From the NCBI GenBank assembly GCA_015061815.1, contig SUVW01000007.1, positions 1-64,000 of the forward strand: 64,000 nucleotides of DNA. Reading direction: 5' to 3'. This DNA is from Lentisphaerota bacterium (GTDB lineage: Bacteria > Verrucomicrobiota > Lentisphaeria > Victivallales > Victivallaceae). The stretch's first letter is position 1. Each line of letters opens with the position of its first letter. A program made the position numbers and the translations under genes. The notes below the pieces were generated by a model. That model ran no database searches. It saw only the letters and a list, made by a program, of their open reading frames with translations, and was not told the DNA's origin. Below, piece after piece: positions 45,935 to 53,092 of the stretch.

Positions 45935-45984
45935 TTGACAACGGATCAGAAGTGTGTTATTTTATGATAAACAATTATTTATCA
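45935..45984 (+). promoter_or_regulatory. Orphan promoter with overlapping operator palindrome
   Basis: TTGACA (45935-45940), 17-nt spacer, TATTTT (45958-45963). Two bases later a perfect inverted repeat TGATAAA-6-TTTATCA (45965-45984) covers the predicted start. No rightward gene follows: the next rightward frames overlap the 3' end of the leftward GH116 gene. The promoter therefore either drives an antisense/small RNA or has lost its gene. Confidence 0.55.
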
Positions 45985-46065
45985 CAATTACGGTTACATT
46001 GTTGACATATATAAAGAGTTTACCGAGATCATGCTGCAATTGGTACTTCCATATGGATTTTTTTA

Positions 46066-48567
46066 TCAACAGTTGCCGGGATGTTTCACAAATGGTATTT
46101 CAAGAGTATCTCCGGCATTCAGCGTAACCGGCAGTATCAGTGAGTCAAATTTGCGTGGCAATAACAGTTTTTTCAGAGTGAAAGTTCCGTGGAGAAGAGT
46201 TATTTCAGCTTTTGAATCATCCTGAAAATAGAGCCCCCAGATATCGCCTAAAGCCCAAAATGATTGAAAAATTCCCGGAATTACCGGGGCAAAGCCCAAC
46301 ATCCCGGCATTACGGTCATAGCGGAATCCGCTCAGTGCCGGCAGCATTGCGTAAGATGCCATACTGCGGGAATAATTGCTGCCGCATTCAAATTCATTAT
46401 AGGGATTGCGTTTTCTGCCGTCGAAGCGGTCGCGGATCGCCTTCGCCACGCGGAGGGATTTTTTTACATATCCCTGCGAAGCGAGTGCCGCTGCAAACAT
46501 CCATTCAAATCCGGGCATGGTTTCGCTGTTGTAGGTGAGAGGGATAATCGGTTTGTTTCCTTTGGGCCACGTGCAAATTATTGTTCCAGCTTCATCATTC
46601 AAGCTGTACACCCGCCATAAATTGATAAAGTCACGCATTGATTTTTTGAAGTTGTATTTATAGACGGATTGCAGTGACTTGCGGTATTTTTTTCTGTCAA
46701 AAACGTTGGTTAATCCGTAAATGTCTGCATAAGTCTGAGCCAGTGCCGCATCTATACCGCAGCCTCCGGAAATTTGATATTTGAGTTCTTTATGTTCATC
46801 GCTCCAATAGCTTGTTGCATCGAATTTATCAATAATTCCCTTATTTTTCAGGTCAATTGACTGTGTGAAATATTCGCCGTTGAAAAGTTCTTTGTTGACG
46901 GTTGCGTATCCTTTGCGGAATATCCGGCGGCATTTTTCTGCAAAAGTTGTATCTTTCATAAAATCTGCCAGTTCTGCAGCGGCAGCCAGAGCCCCGAGGT
47001 AATGTCCGGTCAGCCAACTGTTTGCTCCGAAAAGTTCCATATCCAGAGTGTGATGTTGGCGTCCTGTCAACACTCCTGTTTCATCTGGGTCCCATAAATC
47101 CGGATTTTTATCACTCCAGGCGAACTCAATGGTCTGTTTGATCGTTGACCAATATCGGCGGATAAAATTGTTATCTCCCCCGATTTTCCAGTCACGGTAA
47201 ATTTTCATGATATCGCCGAATTGTCCGTCTGCACATGGGCGGTGATCTCCGGTTTCGGCATGGATACCCAGCGGCAGCAGCAATCTGAAGTGACTGCCGC
47301 CATTGACATCAACACTGTATTTCAAATGACTTTCACGCATTGATCTTTCCAGATCAGGGAAGAGAAATGGCAAAGCCTGGGCATAATTCAGCACGTGTGA
47401 GCATGAACCTTCACAGGAGCCGTATTTGGTGGATACTCCTTCCCAAGCATAAAAAGTTCCATCTTCCAGCCGCAGACAGGTAGGACTTTTCAGTATTGCA
47501 AGATTGGCACTGACGGCTTCTTTTATGACCTCCGGAAGAGTGCCATTGAAAACCGCATCCCGGAAAAGGAAAGTTTTGCATCGGAGTTCTTTATAATTTT
47601 TCAAGGCGTATTCAGCTGATTCAATGGAATTCTTCCAGCATACTGCATAAAAATTTTTCCATGTCCATTTGACATTATTTGCTTCAGCCCGTTCTTTGCG
47701 CCCGGGGTAATTTTCCATGGCTCGGACAGGGATACTCCATGATATGATAAAACGGGAGGTTTTTTTTGCTCCGGGCGGCAGGGTGAAACGTGCCGCAGCA
47801 AGACCGCTGCTTTGAACGGTGTATCCGGTCGGATAAAGTCTGTCTTTGAAATTGCCTCCTGCAAGCAGATCATGAAAATATACTTCAATGGAATCTTTCC
47901 ATTTTCCTTTGAAAAGATAAGTCTGATAAGAGATATCGCTGCCGGGAGAGTCGATCGCCATTGTGATGTCGCCGGTTTTGCTGCCGTCGAAACAGGTCAG
48001 GCAGTTATCTTTGAATTTATTTGCGGAATCAGGATTTTCACTCCATGGATTGGTGAGAACCCCCAATGCGGTATATGTTATTTCTCTGTCGGTGTTGTTT
48101 TCAAGTTCAATTTCAAAAAAAGCTGCAGGCAGGGAAGATGGCAGGCTTTCGCCGGGGATCATGACACTCCAGGCTGTGAGGGAGGTTTTTGCCGGGAATT
48201 TTTCTCCACTGAATTCCAAATGGCAGACGGGATAAGTTCCTTCAAAGGTGTGTTTGCGGAAATGAGGAAGATTGCAGAGAGTTCCTTCTGCCGGACCATA
48301 ACCGAATCCGAAATGTTTATTTTCGTAAAAATAATCACCGATATAGTGAGGAGCAAGATCTCCATTAAGAACCCGGACATCGGTAACTTTACCATTTTCT
48401 TCTGCGCGGATAGCGAAATGAGATATTCCGTTCATGCTCCCTTTGTTCGGAGCATTGAAAATTTCCCAGTCAATCAGCATCCCATTGCCTGCAATACCGA
48501 TGCTGCCGGAACCGATCCCGCCCATCGGGAACGAAATACATTCAGTTTTTTCTTTAGAGTAAAGCAT
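46066..48567 (-). CDS. GH116-family beta-glycosidase (non-lysosomal glucosylceramidase-like)
   Basis: 833 aa, no signal peptide, so likely cytoplasmic. The N-terminal beta domain opens 'FPMGGIGSGSIGIAGNGML', the family start. The C-terminal (alpha/alpha)6 barrel has 'GSCSHVLNYAQALPFLFPDL', 'HHTLDMELFGANSWLTGHYL' (nucleophile Glu, about residue 511) and 'GGCGIDAALAQTYADIYGL' (acid/base Asp, about 606). GH116 enzymes act on beta-glucosides, xylosides or GlcNAc. AGGAG precedes ATG 48567. It stands alone with its own promoter. Confidence 0.9.
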   Translation of the reverse strand: MLYSKEKTECISFPMGGIGSGSIGIAGNGMLIDWEIFNAPNKGSMNGISHFAIRAEENGKVTDVRVLNGDLAPHYIGDYFYENKHFGFGYGPAEGTLCNLPHFRKHTFEGTYPVCHLEFSGEKFPAKTSLTAWSVMIPGESLPSSLPAAFFEIELENNTDREITYTALGVLTNPWSENPDSANKFKDNCLTCFDGSKTGDITMAIDSPGSDISYQTYLFKGKWKDSIEVYFHDLLAGGNFKDRLYPTGYTVQSSGLAAARFTLPPGAKKTSRFIISWSIPVRAMENYPGRKERAEANNVKWTWKNFYAVCWKNSIESAEYALKNYKELRCKTFLFRDAVFNGTLPEVIKEAVSANLAILKSPTCLRLEDGTFYAWEGVSTKYGSCEGSCSHVLNYAQALPFLFPDLERSMRESHLKYSVDVNGGSHFRLLLPLGIHAETGDHRPCADGQFGDIMKIYRDWKIGGDNNFIRRYWSTIKQTIEFAWSDKNPDLWDPDETGVLTGRQHHTLDMELFGANSWLTGHYLGALAAAAELADFMKDTTFAEKCRRIFRKGYATVNKELFNGEYFTQSIDLKNKGIIDKFDATSYWSDEHKELKYQISGGCGIDAALAQTYADIYGLTNVFDRKKYRKSLQSVYKYNFKKSMRDFINLWRVYSLNDEAGTIICTWPKGNKPIIPLTYNSETMPGFEWMFAAALASQGYVKKSLRVAKAIRDRFDGRKRNPYNEFECGSNYSRSMASYAMLPALSGFRYDRNAGMLGFAPVIPGIFQSFWALGDIWGLYFQDDSKAEITLLHGTFTLKKLLLPRKFDSLILPVTLNAGDTLEIPFVKHPGNC

Positions 48568-48614
48568 TTTATCTCCTGTATGAAAATATCGTTGATTTAT
48601 ATCTTATCCAGGGT

Positions 48615-48643
48615 AATATAATGCATATAATGGGTAAATACAA
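48615..48643 (-). promoter_or_regulatory. Promoter of the GH116 gene
   Basis: Minus strand TTGTAT (48643-48638), 17-nt spacer, TATATT (48620-48615); start near 48608, ~41 nt leader. Confidence 0.68.
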
Positions 48644-48885
48644 ATCTTTTTTTTATTTTCAGGTATTGTCTCAATTGTTGTGGGAAATCGGTTCATCGAC
48701 GGTTTATGACAGAAGTGCGCAGAAAAATATAAAAATCTGAAAGACATGATTGAAAAAGACTGGAATTGCATCTGTTGTTTTATCGCGAAAAAAACTGTAG
48801 AGAGGTTGTATCTGTTGAACCGTTCTGTCGCTCTTTGGCCGTTATTTGGCCAATGCCCCCTTAAACCGCTGTTATCGTGAGCAGT

Positions 48886-49086
48886 CTGAAAAGGCGTTTT
48901 ATGAAGCACTTTGTGTCTTGCACGCCTCCGGCGTGTCAAGCACACAAAAGTATGAAGCACATTTTGTGCTTGCGAGCTTTGCTCGTCAAGCATCAAAATA
49001 TATGAAGCACGCCTGTCGGCGTATGAAGCGAATCCTTTTCAGGCTTCATGTTTTTTTGCCCGGAATTTGGGCAAAAAATGGGGTGG
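48886..49086 (+). repeat. Palindromic ATGAAGC repeat element, copy 1
   Basis: Bounded by CTGAAAAGG (48886) and CCTTTTCAG (49042). Inside, a string of small hairpins is punctuated by ATGAAGC: CTTGcacgcctccggcgtgTCAAG, CTTGcgagctttgctcgTCAAG and CACGCC-tgt-CGGCGT. It is followed by a T7-GCCCGGAATTTGGGC-A6 hairpin and then TGGGGTGG, the reverse complement of the tRNA-His 3' tail. 48644-48885 before it holds nothing recognisable. Confidence 0.8.
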
Positions 49087-49153
49087 AAGATTTCGTTCCT
49101 GCTCCTTGCCCTCATTGCAAAGAGTTTAAAACGCTTTTATGCAGATACAATTA

Positions 49154-49248
49154 ACTGCGGCACTCTGAAAGAGATGCTCGACAACGGCGAAAGCAAAAAA
49201 GTCGGTTCCGGCAGAGCAACGGCGTATGTAAAAAAGTTGACCACTTAA
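49154..49248 (+). pseudogene. Possible C-terminal winged-helix remnant
   Basis: A short frame reads 'CGTLKEMLDNGESKKVGSGR' then ATAYVKK and a stop. It resembles the last winged helix of AlbA_2/RecG-like or Fic-associated regulators (xxLVxxGxxxxVGSGRxTxY). No upstream body of the gene is present; the frame runs back into the repeat. Weak call. Confidence 0.3.
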
Positions 49249-49706
49249 CAGAATGGAACTCCGTCTGCATCTTTGTCAATGGTACATATTTCAATCAAGC
49301 ACCAAATGAAAACCGCAATATAAGGTAGGATCAACCAACCGGTGAGCAGACTGATCAACAGTTGAGCAATCGCTTTGCCGAAATATCCGGCGTAAAAATT
49401 GTGTATTCCCAGTCCTCCCAGAAAAACACCTAATAAGATGTATGTGGTTCTATTTTTGGGCAGCGTGGAATTTACTGCAACATTACTTGCTGTTACTGTG
49501 GGGGCAACTTGGGCCGACATACCTGGATAAGAAATAACATTGATTTTCATTGCAGAATTATCTGTTTGCTTCATTTCTGATATCCTCATCAGTGCCGGAT
49601 CAATGATCTCTCCGCAAAAGCGGCATTTTTTGGCAAGAATATTGATTTTTTCCGCACAAAATGGACATTGTTTCAAACTGACGTTTTCATTGTTTTCTTG
49701 AGACAT
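49245..49706 (-). CDS. Zinc-ribbon TM2-domain membrane protein
   Basis: 153 aa. N-terminal double zinc ribbon 'CPFCAEKINILAKKCRFCGE' (about 14-33), a linker, then a TM2 domain of two TM helices with the turn motif 'GGLGIHNFYAGYFGKAIAQL' (about 95-114) and an acidic end 'CTIDKDADGVPF'. It overlaps the end of the lgt gene by 20 nt, so it is co-expressed. TM2 proteins are of unknown function. Confidence 0.88.
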   Translation of the reverse strand: MSQENNENVSLKQCPFCAEKINILAKKCRFCGEIIDPALMRISEMKQTDNSAMKINVISYPGMSAQVAPTVTASNVAVNSTLPKNRTTYILLGVFLGGLGIHNFYAGYFGKAIAQLLISLLTGWLILPYIAVFIWCLIEICTIDKDADGVPFC

Positions 49707-50457
49707 AATTTTTATCCTTTTTATTGATTGATATCAGCCATAAAATTCCAATTGTGAAAATTACGGCACTAATCCATTGAGATGGAGAAAAGGTGTCGCA
49801 GAATAATCTGCCTCGGTCATCCGCTCTGAAAAATTCCAATATAAAACGCCCCAAAGCAAGCATTATCAAATACAATGCCCCCCGATGCTTAAAGCGTATA
49901 AGTGTAACTAATACAATAAATATTAAAAATAAGTAGGCACTTTCATAAAGTTGCACCGGAATCAGCGGAATTGCTCCGTACTGTTTATATGGAAGCGTGT
50001 CCGGAGGATAACTAACCCCCCATGTCATCGTCGCAGGAGAACCGTAACAACACCCTCCCAGAAAGCATCCGATTCTGCCAAATGCCTGACCGATCGCAAA
50101 TGTCGGAAAAAATAAGTTGAATAAATAAGTTAATGATATGCCGGATTTTTTAGAATATATTGCTAAAAAAAGAGAAGCTGACAATAACCAGCCATAAAAA
50201 GTCAAACCATAAGCAAAAGGAGTTTTTAATAGCGCCAACAGACCGCCCCGCAGAAGGATATCTGTTATATGAGCGCCAATGGTACCTGCAATAAAGGTAA
50301 GAGGGATTGCAAGCATTACTGCATTTTCATATGCAATAGATGCTGCAATCTTTTTTAAGTGTAAAAAAATAACAAAAACCCCGGAAGCAAGACCAATACC
50401 GACGCATACAGGAAAAGTGCCTGTTTCATAACCAAACAAATTGAATTCTGAAAACAT
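49687..50457 (-). CDS. lgt: Prolipoprotein diacylglyceryl transferase-like protein
   Basis: 256 aa, seven TM helices. Lgt moves diacylglycerol from phosphatidylglycerol to the lipobox Cys of prelipoproteins. The signature 'GQAFGRIGCFLGGCCYGSPA' with the essential Arg, plus 'LTFYGWLL' (H-x-R-GG region replaced by a Tyr/Gly form) and 'LGRFILEFFRADDRG', supports the family. The usual 'HGRL/YYGG' loop is not canonical, so a divergent paralogue is possible. It lies between two small membrane-protein genes, outside any normal lgt context. Confidence 0.82.
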   Translation of the reverse strand: MFSEFNLFGYETGTFPVCVGIGLASGVFVIFLHLKKIAASIAYENAVMLAIPLTFIAGTIGAHITDILLRGGLLALLKTPFAYGLTFYGWLLSASLFLAIYSKKSGISLTYLFNLFFPTFAIGQAFGRIGCFLGGCCYGSPATMTWGVSYPPDTLPYKQYGAIPLIPVQLYESAYLFLIFIVLVTLIRFKHRGALYLIMLALGRFILEFFRADDRGRLFCDTFSPSQWISAVIFTIGILWLISINKKDKNYVSRKQ

Positions 50458-50480
50458 TGAGATTGCTTCCGGGGGGATTT

Positions 50481-50942
50481 TTACGCTTTATTGCGATTGG
50501 TGATAGATACGATACCGCTTACAAGATAAAGAGCCCCGGTTGCAGTACCCCAAAGCATACTGCCAAGACCGACAAAGCCATTTATAAGAATGAAAAGAGC
50601 TCCCAGAATCAAAAGTACTCCCGTAACGACAGAGTTTTTGCTTTTTCCCATGAATGAGAGAATGAAGCAAGCAATAGAAATGATTAAAACGATCCAAAGC
50701 AATCCGGATGTTCCGCGAGCAGCTTCTTCTGCCGCTACGTTAGCTGCCGTCTCGTTAAACTCATTCCCTTCAGCATTCAGCCCGGCAGAAATTCCACTGG
50801 CAGCTGTCGCTGCTCCGGCGCAAAGAAATGCACAGAAAGAATTGGGAATGCTGGTAATAAATCCAATCAGACCGCAAATCCAGGCGGCATTGGATTTTTT
50901 TTGTTCTACATTTACAGCAATAGTTACATCTTGTTTTTCCAT
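50481..50942 (-). CDS. Small four-TM membrane protein of unknown function
   Basis: 153 aa. About four hydrophobic segments: residues 20-52 ('AWICGLIGFITSIPNSFCA'), 82-98, 105-122 and 128-148. A small-residue-rich, partly polar stretch (Ala/Gly/Asn, 45-78) lies between the first and second. AAGGAG precedes the ATG. It is first in a three-gene unit with lgt and the TM2 gene (23-nt gap). It resembles DUF4064-like proteins in layout, but I cannot assign it. Confidence 0.7.
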   Translation of the reverse strand: MEKQDVTIAVNVEQKKSNAAWICGLIGFITSIPNSFCAFLCAGAATAASGISAGLNAEGNEFNETAANVAAEEAARGTSGLLWIVLIISIACFILSFMGKSKNSVVTGVLLILGALFILINGFVGLGSMLWGTATGALYLVSGIVSITNRNKA

Positions 50943-51056
50943 TTTTTCTCCTTGTTGTTTGGCTATGTGTGCGTCATTTTTTGTTCACAAACAGCAAAGA
51001 AATTCAAAGGACAAAACACAAGTCTTCAGTGAATAGCGTGGAATCATGGAGGAAAT

Positions 51057-51254
51057 TTGGCAATAAAAAAGCCGAACACTCCAGAATTGCACTACGTCCA
51101 AGGCCCGACCAAGAGCCCACCATCCCCAATGCAAATAGGAGCATCCGGCAAGACTGTGCAGAAAAAAAAGGCACAATCTCACTGGACACAATTCACCTGT
51201 AGGGTACGGCTTGAACGTTTTTTACTTGGTCGGTTTTGGACGTATTTGCCGTAA
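51057..51254 (+). other. Possible small ORF (65 codons), unrecognised
   Basis: A TTG start with GGAGG 4 nt upstream opens 'AIKKPNTPELHYVQGPTKSP'. The peptide is Pro/Lys-rich at first and basic at the end. It is the only feature I see in the 50943-51429 gap. There is no family match and the codon pattern is weak, so it may be chance. Confidence 0.25.
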
Positions 51255-51429
51255 GATGCGAACAGTTTTCAACTAGCCGCTGCCGTTATTGGCAGCACCT
51301 TTAATATACACATATAAAACAAAAAATGCAAGTTGAAAAAGAAAAAAGTCCAAGTTTTTTTCTAACTTGAACTTTGCAAAGATTTTTTATTTACCGCCAA
51401 TCTCCTGCTACGGAGAATTTGGGGAGGTT

Positions 51430-51789
51430 TTATTTTATATTACCTTTGGCTGTATTGATCGAAGAAATCAAGGTGATGCGTAATTCCCGGCATAATGATT
51501 CCAAACGGTCATATTCAGTCGGAACGATGTAATTAGTTTTAGAAAGCAACAGCAGCCAGTAACTGGTTTCGTTGGCTTCTTTCAAGGCGATTTGAAGTTT
51601 TACGATGAAATCCGGTTTACCGTGGGCGTATTGTGCTTCGTGGATATTGGCTCCGATACTGGTTCCGGCTCTGCCAATTTGATTGGAGATGATCGTTTCG
51701 TGCTGGCTTTTTAAGAATTTTACCAGATTGAGTATCTGCACCGCAAAATCAACAGACAGATCAACGAGTTTATTTGAAGACTTTTCCAT
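51430..51789 (-). CDS. Four-helix-bundle protein (23S rRNA intervening-sequence protein family)
   Basis: 119 aa. All-helical, with the family pattern 'DLSVDFAVQILNLVKFLK', 'QIGRAGTSIGANIHEAQ' and 'KLQIALKEANETSYWLLLL'. These proteins form pentamers. They were first found encoded in 23S intervening sequences and also occur as orphan genes near mobile or repeat DNA; their function is unknown. Here it adjoins the second copy of the ATGAAGC repeat. Confidence 0.93.
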   Translation of the reverse strand: MEKSSNKLVDLSVDFAVQILNLVKFLKSQHETIISNQIGRAGTSIGANIHEAQYAHGKPDFIVKLQIALKEANETSYWLLLLSKTNYIVPTEYDRLESLCRELRITLISSINTAKGNIK

Positions 51790-51869
51790 AATGAGTTATT
51801 CCTTTCAACTGTTAATATAACAATGCAAGGTATGTATTACAAGCGGAGAACTCTCATTTTTTCGTTTTC

Positions 51870-52122
51870 TCATCATACGGAGCGAAAGCGGAGTGCTTCA
51901 TATCGGAACAAAGTGGAGATGCTTCATATTGTGGAGCGGCAGCGGAACAATGTTTCATCTGAAAAGGCGTTTTATGAAGCACTTTGTGTCTTGCACGCCT
52001 CCGGCGTGTCAAGCACACAAAAGTATGAAGCGCAGCTTACGCTGCATGAAGCGGCACTGCGTGCCATGAAGCGCAGCCTTTTCAGGCTTCATGTTTTTTT
52101 GCCCGGAATTCGGGCAAAAAAA
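51870..52122 (+). repeat. Palindromic ATGAAGC repeat element, copy 2, abutting tRNA-His
   Basis: The core is bounded by CTGAAAAGG (51959) and CCTTTTCAG (52077-52085), the same ends as copy 1 and with an identical first ~65 bp. The inner hairpins differ: CGCAGC-tta-CGCTGC and GGCAC-tgc-GTGCC, each preceded by ATGAAGC. To the left, GCTTCAT appears in the opposite orientation (51896-51960). On the right, a T7-GCCCGGAATTCGGGC-A7 hairpin at 52094-52122 is the terminator of the leftward tRNA-His. Confidence 0.8.
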
Positions 52123-52200
52123 TGGGGTGGTAGACCGGACTTGAACCGGCGACCTTCTGGGCCACAACCAGACGCGCTAACCAACTGCGCCACAACCACC
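52123..52200 (-). tRNA. tRNA-His (anticodon GTG)
   Basis: 78 nt including the extra 5' G(-1) (paired with C73) and encoded CCA. Anticodon stem TCTGG/CCAGA with loop TTGTGGC. D-arm GCGC/GCGC, T-arm GCCGG/CCGGT with TTCAAGT. The acceptor stem has one T-T mismatch. Confidence 0.95.
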
Positions 52201-52309
52201 ATTTTGTTTGCTGTTTCATAAGATAACCCCGAAGAGCATTTTTTTCAAGTGATTTTCTCAAAAAAAGATAAAATAGATGAAAAAATTCAGAAAATTTGAG
52301 GGAAATGAC

Positions 52310-52338
52310 TTGCATTTTCTCAATATGCATGTTCTATT
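52310..52338 (+). promoter_or_regulatory. Promoter of the gcvH-like/HPr operon
   Basis: TTGCAT (52310-52315), 17-nt spacer, TCTATT (52333-52338); start near 52345, ~54 nt before the ATG. Confidence 0.58.
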
Positions 52339-52398
52339 GTGTGCAGTGATATTATGAGCCGGGGAAACAGCCCGGGAAATTAATTCAGGAGCACATGA

Positions 52399-52770
52399 AT
52401 GAAGTATTATACCGAGGACCATGAGTGGGTCGAAATCATCGGTGAAACCGCAGTGGTGGGCATTTCACAGTTTGCTATAGAGGAATATGGCGAAGTCAGT
52501 TTTATCGAATTGCCGGAAGAAGGAGATGATTTTATCATTGGTGACCGTCTTTGCAATATGGAGACGGATCGTTACTCGGTTGAATTGTGTGCGCCTATCT
52601 GCGGTTCCATATCCACTGTCAACGAGGCTCTGGCTGATGAACCGGAACTTCTGACCGAATCTCCGGAAGATAAAGGATGGATCTGCAAAATGGTCGATTT
52701 TGATGCTTCCGAACTCGATGATATGATGAATGAAGATGACTATTACAAATATCTTGATTCTCTGGAGTGA
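52399..52770 (+). CDS. GcvH-like protein lacking the lipoyl-lysine
   Basis: 123 aa, normal GcvH length. The fold is well conserved: 'YTEDHEWVEIIGETAVVGIS', 'YGEVSFIELPEEGDDF', 'GSISTVNEALADEPELLTES' and 'GWICKM'. But the lipoylation site, normally ESVKAAS, reads ETDRYSV, placing Arg58 where Lys carries lipoate. It therefore cannot be lipoylated at the standard position and is unlikely to shuttle aminomethyl groups. No gcvT, gcvP or lipoate ligase is nearby. The next gene, 37 nt on, encodes HPr, suggesting a regulatory or metabolic link. Confidence 0.88.
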   Translation: MKYYTEDHEWVEIIGETAVVGISQFAIEEYGEVSFIELPEEGDDFIIGDRLCNMETDRYSVELCAPICGSISTVNEALADEPELLTESPEDKGWICKMVDFDASELDDMMNEDDYYKYLDSLE

Positions 52771-52807
52771 ACCGGTTGTTTGAACGATACCGCAGGAGGG
52801 GGTTGTT

Positions 52808-53092
52808 GTGAAAGAACGGTTGATTACGGTCCGCAATAATGCCGGCATACATTGCCGTCCGTCCGGGGTGATCCTGACCGCGATAAAAAACGAGTTCCCG
52901 GATCACACATTCCAACTGCTGACCGCTGATGGAGCGGTAACGGAATTGGATAGCATTCTGACACTGATCTCTCTGGCCTTGAGCAAGGGAACTACGGCCG
53001 CTTTGCAGGTCGAGGGTGTGGATGAAGACCGGGCAATCAAGCGGATCGGAGATCTCTTTGAGTATGAATTTGATTTCCCGCCGAAAAAATGA
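52808..53092 (+). CDS. HPr-family phosphocarrier protein
   Basis: 94 aa, GTG start with AGGAGGGG upstream. The active-site loop 'NNAGIHCRPSGVIL' has the phosphorylated His15 and Arg17. The regulatory-serine region 'LDSILTLISLALSKG' keeps Ser49 in the place of Ser46. So both PEP:PTS phosphotransfer and HPr kinase control look possible. EI and sugar EII genes are not in the window. Its stop overlaps the next ATG (ATGA). Confidence 0.92.
   Translation: MKERLITVRNNAGIHCRPSGVILTAIKNEFPDHTFQLLTADGAVTELDSILTLISLALSKGTTAALQVEGVDEDRAIKRIGDLFEYEFDFPPKK

Noticed and set aside
48604-48996. A 130-codon minus-strand frame upstream of the GH116 gene
   Set aside because: It reads through the palindromic repeat and the GH116 promoter and has no recognisable sequence.
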